From the NCBI GenBank assembly GCA_022510955.1, contig JAFLSM010000022.1:1-38501 (forward strand): DNA of 38,501 bases. Reading direction: 5' to 3'. A program made the translations under genes and the position numbers. The stretch's first letter is position 1, and every line of letters begins with the position of its first letter. This document shows positions 8,143 to 16,146 of the stretch, piece by piece. The notes beneath the pieces were generated by a model. It saw only the letters and a program-made list of their open reading frames with translations, had not been told where the DNA came from and did no database searches. This DNA comes from Ruminococcus sp. (GTDB lineage Bacteria; Bacillota; Clostridia; Oscillospirales; Acutalibacteraceae).

Positions 8143-8346
8143 ATGAAAAAGTTATTTGGTACCAACATAAAGCCAAACTGTGCTTACTGCGATAACTCAT
8201 CAACTGAGCAAGGCGTAGTTTTTTGCAAAAAGAATAGACAGTTTGAAAATAACAAGTGCAGAAAGTTTAAATATAATCCTCTGTTGCGTGTACCGAAACA
8301 CACCGTTCTTAAACAGACCTACAGCGAAGACGATTTCAAAATTTAA
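8143..8346 (+). CDS. conserved-looking 67-aa Cys-rich small protein
   Basis: Start at 8143 follows GAGGTGAAAAT. It contains NCAYCDNSS, VFCKKNRQF and KCRKFKYNPL, so four cysteines in CxxC...C...C spacing that could bind a metal. The C-terminal part is basic then acidic (YSEDDFKI). I recall similar unnamed short proteins in Clostridia but know no function. It is transcribed alone and divergently from pgeF, and ends before the hairpin at 8453. Confidence 0.75.
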   Translation: MKKLFGTNIKPNCAYCDNSSTEQGVVFCKKNRQFENNKCRKFKYNPLLRVPKHTVLKQTYSEDDFKI

Positions 8347-8452
8347 TTTTTACTTCGCTTCAATAGTATTAAGCATTATGGCACGCCGTGTCTCTACGGA
8401 TTGATTTATTTGATTTCTGACCAAACAGGATAATCACAAATAATATATAAGT

Positions 8453-8484
8453 AAAGCTTTATCTTTTTGGATAAAGCTTTTTTC
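8453..8484. terminator. bidirectional terminator
   Basis: Perfect 11-bp stem AAAGCTTTATC (8453-8463) / GATAAAGCTTT (8470-8480), loop TTTTTG, with T-run on the plus strand. It lies between the convergent 67-aa gene and the pyrophosphatase gene. Confidence 0.8.
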
Positions 8485-8520
8485 TTTTGCGGTATATTAT
8501 TGTATGTAGCTAAATAAAAC

Positions 8521-9057
8521 TTATGCCATTTGGAAGTCACGGATATATCTATCAATACTCTTCATAATAACTTCTCTGGCTTTTTCAGCACCATAAATTT
8601 CAGTAACCGAAGTTGACTTGTCAATCTCAAGTGTCTTATAAACAGTAAAAAAGTGCTTTATTTCCTCAAAATAATGACGGGGTAAGTCCGTTATATCATT
8701 ATAACAGTTGTAGTTCGGATCATTTACAGGTACAGCAATAATTTTTTCGTCATTGCTGTTATCGTCAATCATATTAAGTACACCAATCGGTTTACATTCA
8801 ACAAGGGTCATAGGTTGAATTGTTTCACTGCAAAGCACCAAAACATCAAGCGGGTCACCGTCATCTGCAAAAGTACGGGGAATAAATCCATAGTTAGCAG
8901 GATAGTGAGTAGAAGTAAACAGCACTCTGTCAAGCTTTAAAAGACCTGTTTCCTTGTCAAGTTCATATTTATTTTTGCCGCCCTTAGAAATCTCTATAAC
9001 TGCGTAAAATTTTTCACTTGTAATTCTCTTTGGAGAAATGTCATGCCAAATATTCAT
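8521..9057 (-). CDS. ppa: inorganic pyrophosphatase, family I
   Basis: Hydrolyses pyrophosphate to phosphate, driving biosynthetic reactions. The 178-aa product has the family I signature ADDGDPLDVLV and metal-binding context (YPANYGFIP, DPNYN, RHYFEEIKHFF). Two adjacent ATGs exist (9060 and 9057); the second has the better distance (about 6 nt) from AGGTG and is chosen. Length is typical for the soluble enzyme. The upstream 60 bases lack a partner gene, so it is probably monocistronic. Confidence 0.95.
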   Translation of the reverse strand: MNIWHDISPKRITSEKFYAVIEISKGGKNKYELDKETGLLKLDRVLFTSTHYPANYGFIPRTFADDGDPLDVLVLCSETIQPMTLVECKPIGVLNMIDDNSNDEKIIAVPVNDPNYNCYNDITDLPRHYFEEIKHFFTVYKTLEIDKSTSVTEIYGAEKAREVIMKSIDRYIRDFQMA

Positions 9058-9120
9058 CATATCACCTTTCCATCTGTTAAATTATAAATTAACATCATAC
9101 TATTGTCAACTTTTTCACAA

Positions 9121-9444
9121 CTATTCGATACTTTGTGCATCATCAAGGGGTGTAATGTCATCAAGTACAACTACATCATCATCTACACTTGTATTTTCCT
9201 GAATATGCTTTTTGGTTTTTCTTCTTTTAATCTTTTTAGGCTTAATCTTCTTCGGTTTACTACACATTACAAGAATAATTCCAAGAAACGCCAAAAAAGC
9301 TCCGCCTGCAGAAAAAACGGCTGAAAGATAAATCTTTTTAAAAATATATGAAACTACAAGTGCCATCAAAAACATCGGAATACACACAAGCAAAATTATA
9401 AATCCTGTTTTGAAAAGTCCGTTCATCTTGTTGCTTTTCCGCAT
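9121..9444 (-). CDS. small membrane protein of unknown function (107 aa)
   Basis: Two predicted membrane helices (about residues 11-30 and 38-61) are followed by a very basic run (KPKKIKPKKIKRRKTKKH) and an acidic C-terminal tail (VDDDVVVLDDITPLDD). The basic/acidic halves suggest a cytoplasmic tail. It starts 4 nt after the rsmA stop and is the last gene of the rsmF-rsmA-this gene run. No family recognised. Confidence 0.75.
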   Translation of the reverse strand: MRKSNKMNGLFKTGFIILLVCIPMFLMALVVSYIFKKIYLSAVFSAGGAFLAFLGIILVMCSKPKKIKPKKIKRRKTKKHIQENTSVDDDVVVLDDITPLDDAQSIE

Positions 9445-9448
9445 AAAA

Positions 9449-10300
9449 TCACCTCAGGCAATTTGCAATGTCTGCAAAGTTTTGCAAACTTAGTTTTTCA
9501 GCTCTGATATTTTCGGGGATACCGCATTCCTGCAAAATTCCAAAAATCTCTGCTTTGCCAAGTGACAGCCCTGAACTTAATGAATTCGCAAGAATTTTTC
9601 TTCTCTGTGAAAATGCCGCCTTAACCACAGCAAAAAATTTTTCTTCATTCTCTACCTTAACAGGAGGATTTGAAAGCACATCAAGTCTGATGACTGCTGA
9701 ATCAACCTTTGGTGCAGGCATAAACGAACCTGCACTGACGCCAAACAGCAGTTCGGGTTTTGCATAGAAATTAACCGACACAGTTACCGCTCCGCTCTGC
9801 CTTGAGCCAACCTCGGCACATATTCTCTGTGCCGCTTCTTTCTGCACCATAACAGTAATTGCCTTAATCGGCAGTTTATCCTCAAGCAGTTTCATAATTA
9901 CAGGAGATGTAATATAGTACGGCAAATTTGCACACACCACAACCTCCATACCGTCAAATTCCTCTTTAATCAGCTTGTGCAAATCAAGTTCAAGAACATC
10001 AGCGTTTACAACTTTCAGATTGTCGTACTCGCCCAAAGTTTCATCAAGTACAGGCAAAAGCCTTTTGTCAAGCTCCACAGCCACAACCTTATCGGCAAGC
10101 TGACACAGTTCATTGGTAAGCACACCGATACCCGGACCAATCTCAATAACACCAACACCGCTGTCAGCCCCTGAAAATTCCGCCATTCTCGGACACACAG
10201 ACGGATTAATTAAAAAGTTTTGTCCAAGCGATTTTGAAAATGTAAAACCGTGACGAGATAAAATGTCTTTAATTGTACCGATATCAGATAATCTCTTCAT
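9449..10300 (-). CDS. rsmA: 16S rRNA dimethyladenosine transferase RsmA (KsgA)
   Basis: Dimethylates two adjacent adenosines in helix 45 of 16S rRNA. SAM-binding motifs are in order: GQNFL (26-30), EIGPGIGVLT (53-62), VELDKRL (75-81), NADVLELD and the catalytic NLPYY (125-129). The C-terminal helical domain contains FSQRRK. At 283 aa it is of normal length. Its ATG overlaps the upstream methyltransferase stop by 4 nt (ATGA), indicating translational coupling of two rRNA methylases. Confidence 0.96.
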   Translation of the reverse strand: MKRLSDIGTIKDILSRHGFTFSKSLGQNFLINPSVCPRMAEFSGADSGVGVIEIGPGIGVLTNELCQLADKVVAVELDKRLLPVLDETLGEYDNLKVVNADVLELDLHKLIKEEFDGMEVVVCANLPYYITSPVIMKLLEDKLPIKAITVMVQKEAAQRICAEVGSRQSGAVTVSVNFYAKPELLFGVSAGSFMPAPKVDSAVIRLDVLSNPPVKVENEEKFFAVVKAAFSQRRKILANSLSSGLSLGKAEIFGILQECGIPENIRAEKLSLQNFADIANCLR

Positions 10301-11619
10301 CTTAAAATCCTTAACCCTTTCGGATATTTATTCTTGAGTCTGCCGTTTGATGCCTTGCCAAAGCCCACAGTCATTCCGTTTACACACACGGCAGTATATC
10401 CTTTTACATCATTTGGTACTGCAATCTCCTCACCGTGCAAAAAGCTGTGAATTTCATCGCTGTTTACATCAAAATCGACTGCCGACCTACAAAACTGTTT
10501 TTGAGACGCCATAAACACGCTGTGGTGAGGTTCAATCCTGTTCTTTACAATCTCACCCAAAATAACGCCTGCTCTTAATACACCTGTATTTTTAATACCT
10601 TTGTTATAATTATTTGGAAGAATTATAATTTTATCTTTGACTACCGTCAGGTTTTCACCAAACGGTCTTCCAACAAACAAACTATCGTAAAAATCAAAAA
10701 TCTTGTCGTCTATTTTTTCACTGCTTTTCTTTGTAACGACGCACCTGTGACCTTCACCTTTTTTTCTTAATCTTACTGCAAAATGGCCTTCTCCGCCATC
10801 CATTGGAAAAATTCTGCAAGCATATTCGAGCGTTTTTCTGCCAAAATCAATACCTGCGTCCTCAACCTCAAATTCTGGATTTTCGCTTAAAAACTGTGTT
10901 ATCACGCCCTCGTTTTCTTCCTGCGAAAATGTGCAGGTTGAATAAACCATTACACCGCCGTCTTTGAGGGCATTTTTTGCACTGTTCAAAATCATAAGCT
11001 GTCTTTGGGCACAGCTTTTAACATGTTCAACGCTCCACTCACTTTGAGCCTCGCTGTTTTTTCTGAACATTCCCTCACCGCTGCACGGAGCATCTACGAG
11101 CACTTTATCAAATATACCATACAACTCGTCACACAACACATTAGGATGGCAATTTGAAACTACGGCATTTGAAATTCCCATTCTTTCGATATTAGATAAC
11201 AGAATATTAGCTCTGTTTTTTACAATCTCATTGCTCCACAAAAGTCCTGTACCTTGAAGCTTTGCACCAATCTGAGTGCTCTTACCACCGGGAGCTGCAC
11301 ACAAGTCAAGCACAAAATCGCCTTTCTCTACCCCAAGCATGCTAACAGCCGAAGTTGCCGACGGCTCTTGAATATAGAACGCACCGCAATGATGCAACGG
11401 ACTATTGCCAAGCGAACTTACACCATGCGGAATATAAAACCCCTCTTCACAAAACGGTGTGTTCACAAGTTCAAAGTCAACAAGTGATTTTAGCTTATCG
11501 ACAGAGCATTTAAGTGTATTTACACGCAGTCCTCTAAAATTTTCAGTTTCATAAAATTTTAAAAATTCTTCAAAATCGTCACCGAGCAACGATTTCATTC
11601 TTAATAAAAATTCATTCAT
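10297..11619 (-). CDS. NOL1/NOP2/Sun-family rRNA m5C methyltransferase (RsmF-like)
   Basis: A 440-aa SAM-dependent RNA cytosine-C5 methylase. It has LDLCAAPGGKST (105-114), DAPCSGEGMFRK (Cys179) and STCTFSQEENEGV (Cys229), the two cysteines used for catalysis and product release. GMFRK and the C-terminal ~150-residue extension (with the NxxF/PUA-like part near LRAGVILGEI) fit the RsmF/YebU subgroup better than RsmB, which carries an N-terminal NusB-like domain that is absent here. The ATG at 11619 has only a weak AGGT upstream. It is divergent from the 39-aa peptide gene. Confidence 0.9.
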   Translation of the reverse strand: MNEFLLRMKSLLGDDFEEFLKFYETENFRGLRVNTLKCSVDKLKSLVDFELVNTPFCEEGFYIPHGVSSLGNSPLHHCGAFYIQEPSATSAVSMLGVEKGDFVLDLCAAPGGKSTQIGAKLQGTGLLWSNEIVKNRANILLSNIERMGISNAVVSNCHPNVLCDELYGIFDKVLVDAPCSGEGMFRKNSEAQSEWSVEHVKSCAQRQLMILNSAKNALKDGGVMVYSTCTFSQEENEGVITQFLSENPEFEVEDAGIDFGRKTLEYACRIFPMDGGEGHFAVRLRKKGEGHRCVVTKKSSEKIDDKIFDFYDSLFVGRPFGENLTVVKDKIIILPNNYNKGIKNTGVLRAGVILGEIVKNRIEPHHSVFMASQKQFCRSAVDFDVNSDEIHSFLHGEEIAVPNDVKGYTAVCVNGMTVGFGKASNGRLKNKYPKGLRILR

Positions 11620-11678
11620 ATGTATAATACCTGAAATAATGGTTAATAATATATGTAGTCAATTAAGGAGGTGTTGAA

Positions 11679-11798
11679 ATGAACTTCAACCAGAACAACA
11701 ACCAGAGTCAAAACAAAAAGCAGCAGAACAACCAGAATAAGAATCAGCAGAATAACCAGAACAAAAACCAGCAGAATAGCCAGAACAAGAACGACTGA
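11679..11798 (+). CDS. 39-aa Asn/Gln/Lys-rich peptide
   Basis: AAGGAGGTGTTGAA precedes the ATG, one of the strongest ribosome-binding sites in the window, so translation is likely. The 39-residue product begins MNFNQNNNQSQNKK and continues as imperfect NQNKNQQN units; apart from the Met, Phe, Ser and terminal Asp, every residue is Asn, Gln or Lys. It is too short for standard gene callers. Composition recalls gamma-type small acid-soluble spore proteins, but the length and the missing conserved segments do not match them. Function unknown. Confidence 0.7.
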   Translation: MNFNQNNNQSQNKKQQNNQNKNQQNNQNKNQQNSQNKND

Positions 11799-12165
11799 TT
11801 TTTTTAAATTCTGCTACAAAATGTAGCCATTGCGACTCGAAGATAAACTTAGATTTGCGGTTCAATTCATAAATTCTTAATCAACTTAAATTAGTGATTT
11901 ATAAATTGTCACCACATAAGTTTATCTTCGGGATAATATGGTTACATACTACATAGAACTTACTCAGTATAATTTCATTAAGCAACTTTTATTGGTAATT
12001 TATGCATTGTCACCACACCACATAAGTTCATCTTCGGGATACTACGGTTACATAATAAATGCAACTTATGAAGCGTCCCAAAAATATTATACATTAATAT
12101 TTAAGCTTTGTCATTAAAAATTTTCCAAAACAAAACGACTGCCTTTAATAACAGCCGATGTTACT
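11799..12165. repeat. cluster of structured intergenic repeats (family A, three copies)
   Basis: This 367-base gene-free stretch holds three copies: an inverted one at 11822-11851, and two direct ones at 11915-11962 and 12021-12070. The two direct copies share an upstream ATTTAT..ATTGTCACCACA (from 11897 and 11998, period 101). The core is ATCTTCGGGATA, then GGTTACATA. The best copy is flanked by an exact stem CATAAGTT (12021-12028) / AACTTATG (12063-12070). Related copies lie at 33174-33216, 33277-33326 and 37313-37362. Confidence 0.7.
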
Positions 12166-12342
12166 TCAAACAAACTTATTCAAACTTTTATCATACTTAT
12201 AATCAATCGAGTCAAGCTTTGACTTAATCTCTTCGCCATCAACACACATTGACTTGCATAGTTCGTCAAAGGACGAATAATTATCCCTTAGCTGTGTGTT
12301 AATATATGAAAGTAAAATCATCGGATCATTTGGAATAGACAT
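12166..12342 (-). CDS. DUF4250 domain protein (58 aa)
   Basis: The product MSIPNDPMILLSYINTQLRD... ends DKSLNKFV, with internal YSSFDELCKSM and IKSKLDSIDYKYD. The PNDPMILLSY..NT.LRD..SS.DELC pattern is the DUF4250 signature as I remember it. These ~55-65-aa proteins occur in Firmicutes and Bacteroidetes with no assigned function. AAAGGATG is 7 nt before the ATG. It is absent from ordinary long-ORF lists because of its length. Confidence 0.85.
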   Translation of the reverse strand: MSIPNDPMILLSYINTQLRDNYSSFDELCKSMCVDGEEIKSKLDSIDYKYDKSLNKFV

Positions 12343-12435
12343 TTAAAACATCCTTTCAAAATTTTAAAATTATTATACACCACATCTAAGTTTAATGCAA
12401 ACCGCTCTTTTATATGATATCTCTTAATAGATAAT

Positions 12436-12462
12436 TTAAGGCAGTCCGCAAAGAACTGCCTT
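12436..12462 (-). terminator. hairpin after the FAD/Rieske gene
   Basis: AAGGCAGT and AACTGCCTT form an 8-9-bp stem around CCGCAAAG, 13 nt past the stop of the 12475-13770 gene. T-richness downstream is weak on both strands, so it is only a probable terminator. Confidence 0.55.
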
Positions 12463-12474
12463 GTGTTGTTCTAT

Positions 12475-13770
12475 TCATTTCAAATTTCCGTTTGCAGGGT
12501 TATCAAGCACCACACCATTCTCCGCAAAGCGGGAACCGTGGCAGGCACAATCCCACGAATGTTCGGCACTATTCCATTTTAGTGCACATCCAAGGTGAGG
12601 ACATCTCTTTTCGGAAATTGTCAAAAGATTTTTAACGGCTTCAAAACTATTTACGGCAAGCTGGGGCTTGAGAATACTTCTTGAGGGATTAAAAATATCG
12701 GCATATTCATTTTTCTTGCCAATAATCATATCACTTACAATCATCGCCGCCGTCATTGCACCTGTCATTCCCCATTTGTTAAATCCGCTCTCTACATAAA
12801 AATTACTCGTTTTACTTGAATATTCTCCAATATACGGAATGTCATCAAGACTCATACAATCCTGTGCCGCCCAAAAATATATTTCTGCTGAATTGGGATA
12901 AGCACTTTTTGCAAAACTGCGAAGTTCTTTCCAACAGCCCCCATTTTTGCCTGTACGATGACCTCCGCCGCCAAGCAAAAGCAAGTCGTCACTACTGCGA
13001 AACGACATTCCTAATCTGTTTTCATCAACATACATCCCACTAAGGTTTTGTGCATTTTCAAGTGCAATAACATATGAGCGATGCTGATAAAGCTTTAAAA
13101 AATAACTTCCGTGTTTATTAATAAACGGAAAATGTGTTGCCGCCACAACTTTGTCAGCATAAATTCTGCCAAAGTCTGTAACAGCAGTATTACCCTCCAT
13201 TTCACGGACAAAGGTGTTTTCATAAATATTAAGACCGGTTGCGATTTTTGAAATAAACTTGAGAGGATTAAACTGAGCCTGTCTTTCAAATCTGACCGCA
13301 CCGACTGTTTTTATTGGTACTGCAACATCTTCACAAAACCCGACTCTGTATCCAATCCTTTCAAGTGTCCTGATTTCGTTCTCGAGCTTGTTTCTGTTGT
13401 CTTTCGAGTACACAAAGTTATCTTTTATTTCATAATCACAGTCGATATTTTTACACAATTCACTGTACATTTTAAAGGCAGACATATTCGCCGCAAGGTA
13501 TTTTTGTGCCGCTTCAACGCCATAGTTTTTACAAATCTTGTCATAAATCAAGCCATGCTGAAATGTAATTTTTGCTGTTGTATTCTTAGTTGTTCCCGAA
13601 CATATCCTACCCTTTTCAACCAAAACATATTTAATTCCTTGCTGATGCAAAAGGTATGCTGTCAATATTCCTGCCATTCCGCCGCCGATAATAAGTACAT
13701 CCGTGCTAACATCGCCGTTTTGATGCGGAAATGACGGCATTTTTGCGGTTGCCTGCCATAAAGATTTCAT
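12475..13770 (-). CDS. FAD-dependent oxidoreductase with C-terminal Rieske domain
   Basis: A 431-aa protein: DAO-type FAD oxidoreductase (DVLIIGGGMAGILTAYLL, dinucleotide fold at ~24-41) fused to a short Rieske [2Fe-2S] segment. That segment holds Cys390-Pro-His392 and Cys408-x-x-His411 (RCPHLGC, WDCACHGSRF). Such fusions are widespread and poorly characterised; the substrate is unknown. The Rieske part ends soon after the second motif, giving a compact domain. AGGAGG precedes the ATG. The striking point is a strong hairpin with a T-run (13785-13819) placed immediately upstream of this RBS, which would terminate or attenuate transcription entering from the upstream gene. Confidence 0.9.
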   Translation of the reverse strand: MKSLWQATAKMPSFPHQNGDVSTDVLIIGGGMAGILTAYLLHQQGIKYVLVEKGRICSGTTKNTTAKITFQHGLIYDKICKNYGVEAAQKYLAANMSAFKMYSELCKNIDCDYEIKDNFVYSKDNRNKLENEIRTLERIGYRVGFCEDVAVPIKTVGAVRFERQAQFNPLKFISKIATGLNIYENTFVREMEGNTAVTDFGRIYADKVVAATHFPFINKHGSYFLKLYQHRSYVIALENAQNLSGMYVDENRLGMSFRSSDDLLLLGGGGHRTGKNGGCWKELRSFAKSAYPNSAEIYFWAAQDCMSLDDIPYIGEYSSKTSNFYVESGFNKWGMTGAMTAAMIVSDMIIGKKNEYADIFNPSRSILKPQLAVNSFEAVKNLLTISEKRCPHLGCALKWNSAEHSWDCACHGSRFAENGVVLDNPANGNLK

Positions 13771-13784
13771 AATGTCCTCCTAAA

Positions 13785-13819
13785 AAACGCCATTTGAGTT
13801 TAGGCTTCAAATGGCGTTT
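13785..13819 (-). terminator. terminator/attenuator hairpin directly before the FAD/Rieske RBS
   Basis: Thirteen-bp perfect stem AAACGCCATTTGA (13785-13797) / TCAAATGGCGTTT (13807-13819), loop GTTTAGGCT. On the minus strand it runs into TTTTTTA and then the AGGAGG of the next gene. It sits 4 nt after the stop of the 13824-14102 gene. Confidence 0.8.
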
Positions 13820-13823
13820 GTTT

Positions 13824-14102
13824 CTACAAATCCTGCAAGTCTGCTGCTGTTATGTCGTTTTCAAGATTATCCCTTGCAAGGTCAGTGTCAATCTCACTAT
13901 ATACCTTTGATATAGGCTTTTCCTGCTTAAACGGTTTAGTGTGATACACCTTAAGCGACGGAGCGTGCGTGCCTGCAATTATAGGATTTGCACAATCCTT
14001 GCCGTGTTTTGCCTTACCTTGAATTTCGGCCACTTGCTCAACACTGTTGTGGCAATTATTTTTATCATCATATTTATAGCGTCTCATTCCCTGCTTTGGC
14101 AT
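13824..14102 (-). CDS. hypothetical protein (92 aa)
   Basis: Begins MPKQGMRRYKYDDKNN and contains CHNSVEQVAEIQGKAKHGK, GTHAPSLKVYHTKPF and an acidic C-terminus. It has no signal peptide or membrane segment. AGGTGATAAT precedes the ATG. Charged, probably soluble; two cysteines. I do not recognise the family. It is followed at once by the hairpin at 13785, so it looks like a single-gene unit whose read-through would feed the FAD/Rieske gene. Confidence 0.65.
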   Translation of the reverse strand: MPKQGMRRYKYDDKNNCHNSVEQVAEIQGKAKHGKDCANPIIAGTHAPSLKVYHTKPFKQEKPISKVYSEIDTDLARDNLENDITAADLQDL

Positions 14103-14265
14103 ATTATCACCTCAAAACTATTATGTGTACAAATCAAGCTTTTATCCGTTCTTGATATGTGATTATTACTAAGAGTGCAATTAATTAACCTGTTGCAACG
14201 AAAAAACTACATCTTGCGCCAAATTCTAACACAAATACGCCAACATTATGATAAAATACAGTAAC

Positions 14266-14359
14266 GCATAGCATAGAATACTCTTTGTGTCATTCTTAAT
14301 CACTCTTGACAACACTTATTTTTTGTGACACTTAACATATGAGAGTATTTATGCTATGC
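14266..14359. repeat. 94-nt inverted-repeat element (MITE-like or large hairpin)
   Basis: Left arm GCATAGCATAGAATACTCT (14266-14284) and right arm AGAGTATTTATGCTATGC (14342-14359) pair over 18 bp with one bulged G. A second nested pair, GTGTCA (14287-14292) / TGACAC (14326-14331), lies inside. It occupies the gap (14103-14493) before the yczE-like gene. Confidence 0.65.
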
Positions 14360-14493
14360 TTTTATTTTTGTGCAAATATTTAGTACATTTCTTTAATACT
14401 TAGAATATTGACAAATTAATTAAATAGTATTAAAACATTAATATAGAACGAGTTGATTATAAATTTCAAAAATCAAAAACGGAGATGACACGA

Positions 14494-15147
14494 TTGACTA
14501 AAAAGGAAATTGCAAAAAGATATGCGCTTTTTATAATAAGCCTGTTTTTTTCTGCCATTGGTGTGGCATTCACAAAACACGGTGAGCTTGGAGTTTCGCC
14601 TATTTCTTCTGTAGCAAATGTCTTAAGCTGTAAATATGATTTTCTTTCTATTGGTGTATGGCTGATAATATGGAACTGTATTTTGATTTTGGGACAAATA
14701 TTGATACTTAGAAAGAAATTTCAATTAATCCAGCTTCTGCAAATTCCATTGTCATTTTTATTCGGATATTTTACTGACTTTGGAATGTGGTTAGTTTCAG
14801 GAATACCTATAGATTTATACTTTATGAAATTATTAATGGTTGTAATAGGAATTGTAATTTTGGGCTTTGGAATTTCACTTTCAGTAATAGCAAATGTAAT
14901 AATGAATTCAGGCGAAGCGTTTGTAAAAGCTATCTCCGACACAACGCATAAACAGTTTGGAAATATTAAAATAGCGTTTGATGTAAGTTGTGTTATAATA
15001 GCAATTTTATTATCACTTGTGCTTTTTAACTTTAGTATCGAAGGAACAAGAGAAGGAACGATTATTTCAGCTTTGCTCACAGGTGCAGTAGTAAAATTCT
15101 TCAATAGAATTTTACAGAAACCGATAAGTACACTGCTTACGGTATAA
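14494..15147 (+). CDS. YczE/YyaS/YitT-family membrane protein
   Basis: An integral membrane protein of ~217 aa with five to six hydrophobic segments (FALFIISLFFSAIG-like start, LIIWNCILILGQI, LLMVVIGIVILGFG, IIAILLSLVLF). It has the N-terminal GVAFTKHGELGVSPISS motif typical of the YczE group. B. subtilis YczE was linked to surfactin/peptide synthetase maturation, but the general role is unknown. I place the start at TTG 14494: GGAG lies 8 nt upstream, while the ATG at 14485 directly abuts that GGAG. The nitrilase-like gene follows after 46 nt, likely in the same transcript. Confidence 0.85.
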   Translation: MTKKEIAKRYALFIISLFFSAIGVAFTKHGELGVSPISSVANVLSCKYDFLSIGVWLIIWNCILILGQILILRKKFQLIQLLQIPLSFLFGYFTDFGMWLVSGIPIDLYFMKLLMVVIGIVILGFGISLSVIANVIMNSGEAFVKAISDTTHKQFGNIKIAFDVSCVIIAILLSLVLFNFSIEGTREGTIISALLTGAVVKFFNRILQKPISTLLTV

Positions 15148-15193
15148 AAGGTATAAATCCACAAGGCTAATTAAGATAAAAAAGGAAAACAAT

Positions 15194-16033
15194 ATGAATT
15201 TTAAAGTTGCAATTTTACAAATGCGTTCTGAAAGCAGAGCATATATCAAAAATACAGAAACAATCATAGAAAAGATGAAAGAATCAGCAAAAAACGGAGC
15301 AGATATTCTTTTGATGCCGGAATGCTTTCTTACAGGCTATGACCTTACTATCGGCAACAATGAGGCTCTTGGCGATAATGATGACTGCATAACAAAATTA
15401 TGTGAAGCCGCAAAGCTACTTAATATTGGAGTGGTTGCAACAGCTTTGACAAAAGGAAACAATGCACCTCAAAACTCTGCCTTTATTATTGACAAAGACG
15501 GCAACATAATTATGAAATACTCAAAGGTTCACACCTGCGATTTCGCAGATGAAAAGGCTCTTGAAAGCGGTACTGAATTTAAAGTATGCGATTTTGACGG
15601 CATAAAGTTAGGAATTATGATATGCTATGACAGAGAATATCCGGAAAGTGCAAGAGTGCTGATGCTCAAGGGTGCTGAAATTATTTTAGTGCCAAATGAT
15701 TGCGGAAGTATGACACCGAGGGTTAATGCTATATCTGCAAGAGCATATGAAAACATGTGCGGAATAGCCATGGCAAATCCAAACGGATTTAACGCAGGCA
15801 AGTCCTGTGCTTTCAGTCCTATTTGCTGGGATAAGAACGGAATTTGCATTGACAATACACTTGTTATTGCTGATGAATTTACAGAAGGAATTTTATACGC
15901 CGAGTTTGATATAGATGAAATCCGCAATTACAGAGAGCATGAAATGATGGGTAATACCTTTAGAAAAGTAAAGGCTTATTCCGAACTGCTTAATGATGAA
16001 ATCAAAGAACCCTTTATCCGCAAGGGGCAATAA
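15194..16033 (+). CDS. carbon-nitrogen hydrolase (nitrilase superfamily)
   Basis: A 279-aa protein with the complete Glu-Lys-Cys triad: Glu43 (LMPECFLTGYD), Lys111 (YSKVHTCDF) and Cys144 (IMICYDREYPES). These enzymes hydrolyse amides, nitriles or carbamoyl groups; the substrate is unclear. Closest in feel are omega-amidase and N-carbamoyl-amine hydrolases (CYDREYPE). It is soluble with no signal peptide. RBS AAAGGA precedes the ATG. It pairs with the upstream membrane protein in one likely operon closed by the terminator at 16065. Confidence 0.92.
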   Translation: MNFKVAILQMRSESRAYIKNTETIIEKMKESAKNGADILLMPECFLTGYDLTIGNNEALGDNDDCITKLCEAAKLLNIGVVATALTKGNNAPQNSAFIIDKDGNIIMKYSKVHTCDFADEKALESGTEFKVCDFDGIKLGIMICYDREYPESARVLMLKGAEIILVPNDCGSMTPRVNAISARAYENMCGIAMANPNGFNAGKSCAFSPICWDKNGICIDNTLVIADEFTEGILYAEFDIDEIRNYREHEMMGNTFRKVKAYSELLNDEIKEPFIRKGQ

Positions 16034-16064
16034 TTTTTTAATAAAATATAAACATAAAAAATTT

Positions 16065-16101
16065 AACCTCACAAGCCAATTTAACTTGTGAGGTCTTTTT
16101 T
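16065..16101 (+). terminator. terminator of the yczE-like/nitrilase operon
   Basis: ACCTCACAAG / CTTGTGAGGT perfect 10-bp stem around CCAATTTAA, followed by CTTTTTT. The opposite strand has an A/T-rich flank, so it may also serve the convergent permease gene. Confidence 0.88.
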
Positions 16102-16146
16102 GATATAGTAAAATTCTATTGTTTACTAATCTATTTAAATTTAGTA

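Noticed and set aside
13785..13819. Possibility that the hairpin before the FAD/Rieske gene is a riboswitch
   Set aside because: Only one simple stem with T-run; no conserved aptamer core visible. Treated as terminator/attenuator.
14721..15164. 147-codon minus-strand ORF opposite the yczE-like gene
   Set aside because: Low-quality antisense shadow; hydrophobic pattern belongs to the plus-strand membrane protein.
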